DNA of 64,000 bases from Pelagibacterium xiamenense (GTDB lineage: Bacteria > Pseudomonadota > Alphaproteobacteria > Rhizobiales > Devosiaceae). Position numbers and translations under genes: made by a program. Location of the stretch: positions 744,001 through 808,000 of the forward strand of contig NZ_JAJOYS010000001.1 of the NCBI RefSeq assembly GCF_021166475.1, in the 5' to 3' direction. Shown in pieces: positions 43,245 through 52,084 of this stretch (the first letter of the stretch is position 1; every line of letters starts with the position of its first letter). The notes under the pieces were generated by a model. The model was not told the DNA's origin and made no database searches. It was given only the letters and a program-made list of their open reading frames with translations.

Positions 43245-44978
43245 ATGTCGATCATTCTCGAACTCTCCGACGTTGCCAAGCACTATGGCGAAGGCGCCAA
43301 GCGCAACGGCGTTCTGGACGGGCTGAACCTCAAGGTCGAGGACGGCGAATTCGTCGCCATCCTCGGCTTCTCGGGCGCCGGCAAGACGACCCTGATTTCG
43401 CTGATGGCCGGGCTTATCGAGCCCGACCGGGGTGGTGTGCTCTTTAAAGGCAAGGAGATCGACGGTCCCGGCCCCGAGCGCGGGGTGGTGTTCCAGTCCT
43501 ATTCGCTCATGCCCTGGCTCACGGTGGCGGGCAATGTGGATCTCGCGGTCGATGCCGTGCACGCGAAAATGAATAAGGCCGAGCGGGTCGCGTTGCGCGA
43601 GCGCTACGTTGAAATGGTCGGCCTTTCCCACGCTGCGGACCGGCGTCCCGCGGAGCTTTCCGGCGGCATGCGCCAGCGCGTGGCGGTGGCCCGCGCGTTG
43701 GCCATGCAACCCGAAGTGCTGCTGCTGGACGAGCCGCTCTCGGCGCTCGACGCGCTCACGCGCTCCAAGCTCCAGGACGAATTCGCCGAGATCTCGCAGG
43801 CCGAGAAAAAGACCATCGTTCTCATCACCAATGACGTTGACGAGGCGATCCTTCTCGCCGACCGCGTCATCCCGCTCACCCCCGGGCCGGATGCAACGCT
43901 TGGCCCGTCCTTCGCGGTCGATATCGAGCGCCCCCGGGATCGTGGCGAACTCAACGGCGACGACCGCTTCATCGCGCTGCGCCGCGAGATTACCGAATAT
44001 CTGATGGACGCGGGCGCTGAGCGCAATATTGCGGTCGAGCGCGAAATCCGGTTGCCCAACGTAGTGCCGATTTCCATCGGCAAGTCTCATCCGCCCAGGG
44101 CCTACACGGATGCTGCGGCCGGGCCGGCCTCCGAGCGGTACCTTGAGTTCGCCGAGGTCAAGAAAGTCTATCCCACGCCCAAGGGGCCCCTCACTGTCGT
44201 CGACGGGTTCGATCTCAAGATGAAGAAGGGCGAATTCGTCACGCTGATCGGCCATTCGGGTTGTGGCAAATCCACCGTGCTCTCGATGGTCGCTGGGCTC
44301 AATGAGATCTCCTCGGGCGGCATCATCCTCGATGGTACGGAAGTCGTTGGTGCGGGACCGGACCGGGCAGTCGTCTTCCAGGCGCCATCGCTGATGCCGT
44401 GGCTGACGGCGCGCGAAAACGTCGCGCTTGGCGTCGATCGCGTCTATCCCCAGGCCAGCGCCGCCGAGCGCCGCGATATCATCGAATACTATCTCACCCG
44501 GGTCGGGCTGGGCGACGCCATGGACCGCAGCGCCGGTGATCTCTCTAACGGCATGAAGCAGCGCGTGGGCATTGCGCGCGCCTTTGCGCTCTCGCCCAAG
44601 CTGCTCTTGCTCGACGAGCCCTTCGGCATGCTCGACAGCATCACCCGCTGGGAACTCCAGGACGTTCTGATGGATGTCTGGACCAAAACGCAGGTTACCG
44701 CGATCTGTGTCACGCACGACGTGGACGAGGCCATCCTTCTGGCCGACCGCGTGGTCATGATGTCGAACGGACCCAACGCCAAAATCGGCAACATCATGGA
44801 CGTCGACCTGCCGCGCCCGCGCTCGCGCAAGGCCCTGCTCGCCCACAAGGACTACTACGCCTACCGTGAGGAGCTTTTCGACTTCCTCGAAGCCTATGAG
44901 GGCGGTGCCAATCCAGACGCCGAAACGCTCGACCGCATCCGGTCCAAACGCGCGCAACGCGCGATAGCGGCCGAGTAG
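43245..44978 (+). CDS. Nitrate ABC transporter ATPase, tandem two-domain fusion (NrtC/NrtD-like)
   Basis: A 577-aa protein containing two complete ABC ATPases. Domain 1 (about 1-260) has Walker A GFSGAGKTT, signature LSGGMRQRVAVARAL and LLLDEPLSALD. Domain 2 (about 300-560) has GHSGCGKST, a slightly altered signature LSNGMKQRVGIARAF and LLLDEPFGMLD. Both domains look catalytically competent. In cyanobacteria these are two genes, and NrtC carries an NrtA-like tail, absent here. A single chain could thus supply the whole ATPase heterodimer. Confidence 0.9.
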   Translation: MSIILELSDVAKHYGEGAKRNGVLDGLNLKVEDGEFVAILGFSGAGKTTLISLMAGLIEPDRGGVLFKGKEIDGPGPERGVVFQSYSLMPWLTVAGNVDLAVDAVHAKMNKAERVALRERYVEMVGLSHAADRRPAELSGGMRQRVAVARALAMQPEVLLLDEPLSALDALTRSKLQDEFAEISQAEKKTIVLITNDVDEAILLADRVIPLTPGPDATLGPSFAVDIERPRDRGELNGDDRFIALRREITEYLMDAGAERNIAVEREIRLPNVVPISIGKSHPPRAYTDAAAGPASERYLEFAEVKKVYPTPKGPLTVVDGFDLKMKKGEFVTLIGHSGCGKSTVLSMVAGLNEISSGGIILDGTEVVGAGPDRAVVFQAPSLMPWLTARENVALGVDRVYPQASAAERRDIIEYYLTRVGLGDAMDRSAGDLSNGMKQRVGIARAFALSPKLLLLDEPFGMLDSITRWELQDVLMDVWTKTQVTAICVTHDVDEAILLADRVVMMSNGPNAKIGNIMDVDLPRPRSRKALLAHKDYYAYREELFDFLEAYEGGANPDAETLDRIRSKRAQRAIAAE

Positions 44979-45136
44979 GTGTGGGGCGACCAGATGGGTA
45001 TGCGGCAACTCATGCCCAAAAATGCGTCAGAATGCGTGTCCCGTGTGCGGTCGCATCGGATCGGAATCGAGCGCCACCGGGCATTGGGAGCCGCTAAAAG
45101 ACGATAAATAAAGGTTTTTCCGGGTCATCGAGAAAC
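44979..45136. promoter_or_regulatory. Region upstream of the narK sigma-54 promoter
   Basis: About 158 bases without a gene after the ATPase stop. An AT-rich stretch (GATAAATAAAGG near 45103-45114) may assist DNA bending for enhancer contact. No confident NtrC site was seen. Confidence 0.35.
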
Positions 45137-45152
45137 TGGCACGCTTCCTGCT
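45137..45152 (+). promoter_or_regulatory. Sigma-54 promoter of narK-nirBD-nitrate reductase-cysG
   Basis: TGGCACGCTTCCTGCT, a -24/-12 element with the correct GG-N10-GC spacing; 15 of 16 bases match the nrtA promoter at 40471-40486. It lies 14 bases before the ANTAR leader. Confidence 0.85.
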
Positions 45153-45165
45153 AGGTATCTCGCAA

Positions 45166-45217
45166 ATGAGCTCCTCCCAAGACGGCTCATAACATCAGGC
45201 GTCCAAAGACGGGCGCC
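45166..45217 (+). ncRNA. ANTAR (NasT) antitermination leader of narK
   Basis: P1 at 45166-45190 (arms ATGAGC/GCTCAT) and P2 at 45198-45217 (GGCGTCC, loop AAAGAC, GGGCGCC) with loop A1 and G4. It is conserved with the nrtA leader in both stems, while linker and P2 loop differ. This is the second NasT target of the cluster. Confidence 0.8.
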
Positions 45218-45228
45218 ACGATATTGGC

Positions 45229-45302
45229 AACGCCGCCAACCGCAAGGCACTCGTCTTTTTGGACTGAGGTCACCTTGAAGGTTGGCGGCGTTTTGTTTTT
45301 TG
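45229..45302 (+). terminator. Attenuator terminator in the narK leader
   Basis: Perfect 13-bp stem AACGCCGCCAACC (45229-45241) with GGTTGGCGGCGTT (45280-45292), enclosing 38 bases, followed by a T-rich tail up to 45302. It lies 38 bases before the narK start codon. Confidence 0.8.
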
Positions 45303-45340
45303 GCACCATCCCGGGTTCCGCCCGGACAAAGGAGAGCAAA

Positions 45341-46624
45341 TTGGCATTGCCCTCGACCGAGAAAAACGCCGAAGCGACGCGGGCGTTGTCGCTTTCGACA
45401 ATCGCCTTTACCGCCTGCTTTGCAGCGTGGACGATTTTTTCGATCATCGGTATCCGCATCAAGGGCGAGATGGGTCTCTCTGAGGCCGAATTCGGCCTGC
45501 TCGTCGGTACGCCCGTTCTGACCGGCTCGCTGGTCCGCCTCGTCCTTGGCGTCTGGACCGACCGTCTCGGTGGCCGTATCGTCTTTACCGGCACCATGCT
45601 TGCCGCTGCGCTGGCGACGTTTCTCCTCAGCCTGGCTCAAAGCTATCCGATGATGCTGATCGCCGCGCTCGGTGTTGGTCTGGCCGGCGGCTCGTTCGCT
45701 GTCGGTGTCGCCTATGTCTCGCGCTTTTATCCCGCCAACAAGCAGGGAACAGCACTCGGCGTCTTCGGTGTGGGCAATGTCGGAGCCTCCGTAACCACAT
45801 TCCTCGCGCCGCTCGTCCTCGTGGCGTTTGGCTGGCAGGCGGTTGCCCAGATCTGGGCGGTTGCGCTCGCAGCGATCGCCATTGCGTTCTGGTTCCTGGC
45901 CAAGGACGATCCGGTCATCCGCGAGCGCAAGTCGACCGGCGGCAAGGTCCGCAGCTTCGCCGAGGAGTTCGCGCCGCTCAGGAACCTCCAGGTCTGGCGC
46001 TTCTCGCTCTATTATTTCTTCGCTTTCGGCGCGTTCGTCGCCCTGGCGCTGTGGCTGCCGCGCTACCTCATCGAAGTCTACGGCTTCGACATCCAGACCG
46101 CCGGCATCATTGCAGCCTTCTATTCCGTCCCCGCGTCGATCTTCCGGGCCCTTGGCGGGCACCTTTCCGACCGTTTCGGCGCGCGTGCGGTCATGTACTG
46201 GGTGCTTGTCGTGTCGGCGGTCGCGACCTTTCTGCTCGCCATCCCACAGACGGAAATCGTCATGTCCGGCGTCAACGGCCCGATCGTTTTCGATATTGCC
46301 ATCGGTGCCGTCGGCTTCGTCGCGCTGATCTTCGTTCTGGGGTTCTTCATGAGCTTCGGCAAGGCCGCGGTCTACAAGCATATCCCCGTCTATTACCCCC
46401 AAAGCGTCGGCGCGGTCGGCGGCCTCGTGGGGATGATCGGCGGCCTCGGCGGCTTCATTCTGCCGATTCTTTTCGGTGTGCTCAACGACATCACGGGCGT
46501 CTGGACGAGCTGTTTCATGCTGCTTTTCGCGATCGTCCTCGGTGCGCTCGTGTGGATGCATCTTGCCGTTAGAAAAATCGAGGCGGACAGCGCCAGCGAC
46601 GCTGTACCCGCACCGGCCCAGTAA
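45341..46624 (+). CDS. narK: Nitrate/nitrite MFS transporter (NarK/NasA family)
   Basis: A 427-aa major facilitator with about 12 TM helices. Both nitrate-signature motifs are present in form: GLAGGSFAVGVAYVSRFYP (first) and VGAVGGLVGMIGGLGGFILP (second), both glycine-rich as in NarK. The start is TTG at 45341 with AAAGGAG upstream; longer frames would translate the attenuator. It provides a second nitrate entry route beside NrtABCD and leads the nitrate/nitrite reduction operon. Confidence 0.9.
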   Translation: MALPSTEKNAEATRALSLSTIAFTACFAAWTIFSIIGIRIKGEMGLSEAEFGLLVGTPVLTGSLVRLVLGVWTDRLGGRIVFTGTMLAAALATFLLSLAQSYPMMLIAALGVGLAGGSFAVGVAYVSRFYPANKQGTALGVFGVGNVGASVTTFLAPLVLVAFGWQAVAQIWAVALAAIAIAFWFLAKDDPVIRERKSTGGKVRSFAEEFAPLRNLQVWRFSLYYFFAFGAFVALALWLPRYLIEVYGFDIQTAGIIAAFYSVPASIFRALGGHLSDRFGARAVMYWVLVVSAVATFLLAIPQTEIVMSGVNGPIVFDIAIGAVGFVALIFVLGFFMSFGKAAVYKHIPVYYPQSVGAVGGLVGMIGGLGGFILPILFGVLNDITGVWTSCFMLLFAIVLGALVWMHLAVRKIEADSASDAVPAPAQ

Positions 46625-46652
46625 TGACCCTCACCCTAAGAGAGTTGATCCC

Positions 46653-49100
46653 ATGACTGAGAAACTCGTTGTCATCGGTGCCGGCATGGCCTCAGGCCGC
46701 ATGCTCGAGCACCTCTTTGACGCCGATCCCGGCGCCTACGACGTTACCCTCTTTGGCGCGGAACCCCGCGGCAATTACAACCGCATCATGCTTTCCCCTG
46801 TGCTTGCGGGTGAGAAGACCTATGAGGAAATCGTCACCCACGATGCGAACTGGTACGCCGAACACGGCGTCAATTGCCAGTTCGGCAAGACGGTCACCAA
46901 GATCGACCGCAACGCCAAGACGGTGTTCGCCGATGGCGTCGAAACGCCCTATGACAAGCTGGTGATTGCCACCGGATCGGCACCCTTCATCATTCCGATT
47001 GCGGGCAAGGACCTGCCGGGCGTTATGGCTTTCCGTGACCTCGACGACGTCAACAATATGGTCGCGGCGGCGGAAAAGCCCGGCGCCAAGGCCGTCGTCA
47101 TCGGCGGCGGGCTGCTGGGGCTCGAAGCTGCCGCCGCACTCAACAATCGCGGCATGGACGTCGTTGTCCTGCACCTGATGGGCCATCTGATGGAGCGCCA
47201 GCTCGATCCTGCTGCCGGTTACCTGCTGGAAAAAGAACTCGAAAGCCGCGGCATCAAGATCCACTGCAAGGCGCAGACCAAAGCCATACTCGGGGAGGAG
47301 CGCGTCGAGGCGGTGCTGTTGGAGGACGGCACCGTCTACGACGCGGATCTCGTGGTTATGGCCGTCGGCATCCGGCCCGAAACACGCATCGCCACCGACG
47401 CCGGGATTGCGGTGGAGCGCGGTATCGTCGTCGACGACGCCATGCAAACATCGGATCCGGATATCCTCGCGCTCGGTGAATGCGTCGAACACAACGGTAT
47501 GGTCTATGGCCTTGTTGCGCCCCTCTACGATATGGCCAAAGTCGCTGCAAAGACGCTGACGGGTGCCGAGGCAGCGTTCAAGCCGGTTCAGACCGCGACC
47601 CAGTTGAAGGTCACCGGCGTAAACCTCTACTCGGCAGGCGATTTCGCCGAAGCCGAGGATCGCGAGGAGATCGTGCTCCGCGACGCCGCAGCGGGCGTCT
47701 ATAAGCGCGTGGTCCTAAAGGAAGACAAGATTGTCGGCGCCGTGCTCTACGGCGAGACCGGAGATGGCGCGTGGTTCTTCGATCTCTTGAAGCGCGCCGA
47801 ACCGATTACGGAAATGCGCGACACGCTTATCTTTGGCCAAGCCTATCAGGGGGGTGCCCAACTGGACCCTACGGCGGCCGTTGCAGCCTTGCCGGATGAT
47901 GCGGAAATCTGTGGCTGTAACGGCGTATGCAAATCCACGATCACCGGCGCGATCGCGGAAAAGGGTCTGACCAGCCTCGATGACGTCCGGGCGCACACCA
48001 AGGCTTCGGCCTCGTGCGGCTCGTGCACAGGGCTTGTCGAAAAGCTCCTCATGGCCACGCTCGGGGATGCCTATAACCCTGCTGCCATCCAGCCCATGTG
48101 CCCGTGCACCGAGCTTGGCCACGATGAGGTTCGCCGCCTGATCGTTGCCAAGGAGCTCAAATCCATCCCGGCGGTGATGCAGGAACTCGAATGGAAGACC
48201 TCCTGCGGCTGCGCCAAGTGCCGTCCGGCCTTGAACTACTATCTCGTGGCCACCTGGCCGGGTGAATACGAGGACGACAACCAGTCCCGTTTCATCAACG
48301 AGCGCGTCCACGCCAACATACAGAAGGACGGTACCTACTCGGTCGTCCCGCGCATGTTCGGTGGGCTCACCAACCCCAGGGAACTGCGCGCCATCGCCGA
48401 CGTCGCGGACAAGTTCAACATCCCGACCGTCAAGGTCACCGGCGGCCAGCGCATCGACCTGCTCGGCGTCAAGAAAGAAGACCTCCCGGGCGTTTGGGCG
48501 GACCTGAACGCTGCCGGCATGGTCTCTGGCGCCGCCTATGCCAAAGGCCTGCGTACGGTGAAGACCTGCGTCGGCTCGGACTGGTGCCGCTTCGGCACGC
48601 AGGACTCCACCGGGTTGGGTGTTCGCATCGAAAAGTTCATGTGGGGCGCCTGGACCCCGGCCAAAGTCAAGATGGCGGTCTCGGGCTGTCCGCGCAATTG
48701 CGCGGAAGCCACCTGCAAGGACGTTGGCGTCGTGTGCGTGGATTCGGGCTACGAAATCCACTTCGCCGGGGCCGCGGGCCTCGACATCAAGGGCACTGAG
48801 GTTCTCTGTCACGCCAAGACCGAGGATGAGGCGATGGAGATCATCGTTGCCCTCGTCCAGCTTTATCGCGAGCAGGGCCGATACCTTGAGCGGATCTATA
48901 AATGGGCCAGGCGCGTGGGTTCGGACTCGATCAAGGCCAATATCGTCGAGGATACCGAAAAGCGCCGCTACTACTACGAGCGCTTCGTTTACTCCCAAAA
49001 GTTCGCGCAGGTCGATCCGTGGGAAGAGCGGGTCAATGGCAAGGACGCCCACGAATTCGCCGCCATGGCCGAGTTCGGCATGCCCCAGGCAGCGGAGTAA
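46653..49100 (+). CDS. nirB: Assimilatory NAD(P)H nitrite reductase large subunit NirB
   Basis: An 815-aa enzyme reducing nitrite to ammonium. Order of domains: FAD/NAD(P) reductase (1-400, VIGAGMASG and VVIGGGLLGLE), BFD [2Fe-2S] Cys cluster (CGCNGVC...CGSC near 425-460), a second Cys motif (TSCGCAKC near 512), ferredoxin-like half-domains and the sirohaem/[4Fe-4S] site (TCVGSDWC and SGCPRNCAEATC near 630-690). nirD follows after 5 bases. Called NasB in Paracoccus. Confidence 0.95.
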   Translation: MTEKLVVIGAGMASGRMLEHLFDADPGAYDVTLFGAEPRGNYNRIMLSPVLAGEKTYEEIVTHDANWYAEHGVNCQFGKTVTKIDRNAKTVFADGVETPYDKLVIATGSAPFIIPIAGKDLPGVMAFRDLDDVNNMVAAAEKPGAKAVVIGGGLLGLEAAAALNNRGMDVVVLHLMGHLMERQLDPAAGYLLEKELESRGIKIHCKAQTKAILGEERVEAVLLEDGTVYDADLVVMAVGIRPETRIATDAGIAVERGIVVDDAMQTSDPDILALGECVEHNGMVYGLVAPLYDMAKVAAKTLTGAEAAFKPVQTATQLKVTGVNLYSAGDFAEAEDREEIVLRDAAAGVYKRVVLKEDKIVGAVLYGETGDGAWFFDLLKRAEPITEMRDTLIFGQAYQGGAQLDPTAAVAALPDDAEICGCNGVCKSTITGAIAEKGLTSLDDVRAHTKASASCGSCTGLVEKLLMATLGDAYNPAAIQPMCPCTELGHDEVRRLIVAKELKSIPAVMQELEWKTSCGCAKCRPALNYYLVATWPGEYEDDNQSRFINERVHANIQKDGTYSVVPRMFGGLTNPRELRAIADVADKFNIPTVKVTGGQRIDLLGVKKEDLPGVWADLNAAGMVSGAAYAKGLRTVKTCVGSDWCRFGTQDSTGLGVRIEKFMWGAWTPAKVKMAVSGCPRNCAEATCKDVGVVCVDSGYEIHFAGAAGLDIKGTEVLCHAKTEDEAMEIIVALVQLYREQGRYLERIYKWARRVGSDSIKANIVEDTEKRRYYYERFVYSQKFAQVDPWEERVNGKDAHEFAAMAEFGMPQAAE

Positions 49101-49105
49101 AGCGA

Positions 49106-49441
49106 ATGAATGATTGGGTCGAAATCGGTAAGCTTTCCGACATTCCCCGGCGCGGCGCCCGCTGCGTCAAAACCCCCCTTGGCAAGATCGCGGTGTTCCG
49201 CACTGCAACCGACGAGGTGTTCGCAATCGACGACCAGTGTCCGCACAAGGGCGGTCCGCTGTCGCAGGGCATCGTCCACGGCGCACAGGTGACGTGTCCC
49301 CTGCACAACTGGGTGTTCTCGCTCGAAACCGGCGAAGCCCAGGGCGCGGATGAAGGCGCGGTGCGCACCTTTGCGCTCAGGCTCGATGGCGAGAAAATCT
49401 TCATGGACGCGAATATCCTGCTCGCGGTCGCGGCGGAGTAA
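49106..49441 (+). CDS. nirD: Nitrite reductase small subunit NirD (Rieske-like)
   Basis: A 111-aa Rieske-fold protein. Unlike many enterobacterial NirD proteins it keeps a full C-x-H...C-x2-H set (DQCPHKGGP and CPLHNW), so it can hold a [2Fe-2S] cluster, as Paracoccus NasG does. ATG at 49106 overlaps another ATG four bases on. Directly followed by the nitrate reductase gene. Confidence 0.92.
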   Translation: MNDWVEIGKLSDIPRRGARCVKTPLGKIAVFRTATDEVFAIDDQCPHKGGPLSQGIVHGAQVTCPLHNWVFSLETGEAQGADEGAVRTFALRLDGEKIFMDANILLAVAAE

Positions 49442-49444
49442 GCC

Positions 49445-52084
49445 ATGGCGGGCGAGACGATCCGGACCACCTGCCCCTATTGCGGCGTCGGCTGCGGGGT
49501 CCTCGCGACTCCTCAATCCGATGGCTCCGTAAAAATCGCGGGCGATCCGGATCATCCGGCCAATTTCGGACGGCTGTGCTCGAAGGGCTCCGCGCTTGGC
49601 GAGACGCTCTCGCTCGAGGGCCGGCAGTTGCGGCCCATGGTCGATGGGACCGAGGTCGATTGGGACACGGCGCTCGACGCGGTGGCCGACCGGCTTCAGG
49701 GTGTGATTTCCCAATACGGCCCTGATGCTGTTGGACTTTATGGCTCGGGCCAGTTGCTGACCGAGGACTATTACGTCGCCAACAAGCTGATGAAGGGCTT
49801 CATCGGCACAGCCAATATCGACACCAACTCGCGCCTGTGCATGGCCTCCTCGGTCGCCGGTCACAAGCGCGCTTTCGGGTCCGACACGGTCCCCGGCTGC
49901 TACGAGGATTTCGAACAGGCGGATCTCCTCGTTCTCGTCGGCTCCAACCTCGCCTGGTGCCACCCTGTCCTCTACCAGCGCATTCTTGCGGCCAAGGAAG
50001 CCCGGCCCGATATGCGCATCGTCGTTATCGATCCCCGCCGTACCAACGCCGCTGAGCAGGCCGACTTGCATCTGCCGATCGCGAATGATGGCGATGTGGC
50101 CTTGTTTTCGGGCCTTCTCGCGCACCTCGCGGCGGCCAATGCAGTTGATGGGCGGTTTGTCGAAAAGCACACCACGGGGTTCGATACCGCGCTTGAGATG
50201 GCCGAACCCTGGACGATCGCCCGCGTCGCCGAGGCCACGGGGCTTTCGACCGCCGATGTCGCTATGTTCTTTGACGTTTTTGCCGGTACCGAAAATGTCG
50301 TCACGATCTTCTCGCAGGGCGTGAACCAGTCGGTTTCGGGCACTGACAAGGCCAATGCCATCATCAATTGCCACCTTGCGACGGGTCGGATCGGGCGCCC
50401 GGGAATGGGGCCGTTCTCGATCACCGGCCAGCCCAACGCGATGGGCGGGCGCGAGGTGGGCGGGCTCGCCAACATGCTGGCCGCACACATGGATTTCGAC
50501 AAGGCCGACATCGTCGAACGCTTTTGGGGTGCTCCGAATATTGCGCGAAAACAAGGCCTTAAGGCCGTCGAGCTTTTCGCGGCGCTTCAGGAAAAAAAGG
50601 TCAGGGCGGTCTGGATCATGGCCACCAATCCGGTGGTTTCGATGCCCGATGCCGACAAGGCCCGCGAAGCCCTTTTGGGGTGCCATACGGTTATCGTTTC
50701 GGACATGTATGCGACCACTGACACCGCGCGCTGCGCCGATATCTTCCTGCCTGCCTCCGGGTGGGGCGAGAAGGCCGGGACGGTCACGAATTCCGAACGT
50801 CGCATCTCGCGCCAACGGGCGTTTTTAGCTCATCCGGGCGACGCGCGGCCCGACTGGTGGATCATTTGCGAGGTCGCCAAGCGGCTCGGTTTCGGCGAGG
50901 CGTTCGCCTTTACATCGCCCGCGGAAATCTTCGCCGAGCACGCCGCGCTCTCGGGCTTCGAGAACGACGGAACGCGCGACTTCGACATCTCCGGTCTGGT
51001 GGAGATGGACTACGAAACGCTGGCTCCCGTTCAGTGGCCGGTCCGGGCCGGTTCGGCGCCCGTTTCCCGGCACTTTTCGGACGGCGGGTTCTTCACCCCC
51101 GACCGGCGCGCGCGCTTCGTCGCCACCCAGCCACCGCCGCCAAAATCGACAGCCCCGGGGCAGGTGATCCTTAATACCGGGCGCGTGCGCGATCATTGGC
51201 ACACGATGACGCGCACCGGGAATACGCCAAGGCTTTCAGGCCATTACGCCGAGCCATTCGTTGAGATCCATCCCAGCGACGCCGATCATCTGGGCATTCG
51301 CGGCGCAACGCTCGTCCAGCTCGAAAACGCGCTCGGGCGCGCCATCGTGCGGGCCCAGGTGACCGACCGCCAGAGGCCCGGCACGGTCTTTGCGCCCATG
51401 CACTGGACCGGCGCCTACTCCTCCGAAGGGCGTGTGAACGCGCTCGTTAGGCCCCTGACCGACCCGGTTTCCGGGCAGCCTGGGCTCAAGATGAGCGCCG
51501 TGAGTCTCTATCCGGCCAAGGTCGCGCTTTACGGGTTCGCGGTGTCCGCCGAACGGCCCGATTGCGATGGTGCGGACTACTGGGCGGCGGCCCGCGCCGA
51601 GGGCGGATGGCGTACGGAACTGGCGCTTTTCGAACCTGTCGACGATGCCGCGGCCCTTGCCGCTGCGCTCTTTGGCGACACCGCTGGCCTCGACGTTCTC
51701 TCGTTTGCGGACGCCAAATCCGGACGCGCCAGCCTTGCCGGGTTTGCCGGGCCCCGGCTGGTTTTCGCGCTGTGGCTATCGCCCGATCCGGTGCTCGTTT
51801 CACGCCAATGGGCGACCGCGCAGCTGACCGAGACCCACGACATGCCGATGGCCCGAAACGCCGTGCTTTCCGGGCGTCCGGGGGCGGACAGGCCCGATCC
51901 CGGGCCGCTTGTGTGTTCGTGTTTCGGGGTGGGCGCCAACCAGATCGCGGCGCTTGCCGCGTCGGGTGAGGCGACGACGGTGGATGCTGTCGGAGCGGCG
52001 CTCAAGGCGGGGACCAATTGCGGCTCTTGCCGTACGGAAATCAGGAGAATCATCGATGCGCATCGTCTCCAGGCAGCCGAATGA
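49445..52084 (+). CDS. nasA: Assimilatory nitrate reductase catalytic subunit
   Basis: An 879-aa molybdopterin enzyme reducing nitrate to nitrite in the cytoplasm. The N-terminal [4Fe-4S] ligands are Cys10, 13, 17 and 45 (TCPYCGVGCG...RLCSKG). Next come the bis-MGD domains (with QGVNQSVSGTDKANAI and the GQPNAMGGREVGG block) and a dinucleotide-binding C-domain. A final BFD-type [2Fe-2S] domain (CSCFGV...NCGSCRTEI, near 820-865) follows. This is the Klebsiella NasA/Paracoccus NasC layout; no Tat signal is present. It overlaps cysG by 29 bases. Confidence 0.93.
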   Translation: MAGETIRTTCPYCGVGCGVLATPQSDGSVKIAGDPDHPANFGRLCSKGSALGETLSLEGRQLRPMVDGTEVDWDTALDAVADRLQGVISQYGPDAVGLYGSGQLLTEDYYVANKLMKGFIGTANIDTNSRLCMASSVAGHKRAFGSDTVPGCYEDFEQADLLVLVGSNLAWCHPVLYQRILAAKEARPDMRIVVIDPRRTNAAEQADLHLPIANDGDVALFSGLLAHLAAANAVDGRFVEKHTTGFDTALEMAEPWTIARVAEATGLSTADVAMFFDVFAGTENVVTIFSQGVNQSVSGTDKANAIINCHLATGRIGRPGMGPFSITGQPNAMGGREVGGLANMLAAHMDFDKADIVERFWGAPNIARKQGLKAVELFAALQEKKVRAVWIMATNPVVSMPDADKAREALLGCHTVIVSDMYATTDTARCADIFLPASGWGEKAGTVTNSERRISRQRAFLAHPGDARPDWWIICEVAKRLGFGEAFAFTSPAEIFAEHAALSGFENDGTRDFDISGLVEMDYETLAPVQWPVRAGSAPVSRHFSDGGFFTPDRRARFVATQPPPPKSTAPGQVILNTGRVRDHWHTMTRTGNTPRLSGHYAEPFVEIHPSDADHLGIRGATLVQLENALGRAIVRAQVTDRQRPGTVFAPMHWTGAYSSEGRVNALVRPLTDPVSGQPGLKMSAVSLYPAKVALYGFAVSAERPDCDGADYWAAARAEGGWRTELALFEPVDDAAALAAALFGDTAGLDVLSFADAKSGRASLAGFAGPRLVFALWLSPDPVLVSRQWATAQLTETHDMPMARNAVLSGRPGADRPDPGPLVCSCFGVGANQIAALAASGEATTVDAVGAALKAGTNCGSCRTEIRRIIDAHRLQAAE

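Noticed and set aside
42087-45008. A 973-codon open frame on the minus strand opposite nrtB and the nitrate ATPase
   Set aside because: It mirrors two well-supported genes; its composition (His/Asp/Arg-rich, no family motifs) is that of GC-rich antisense frames.
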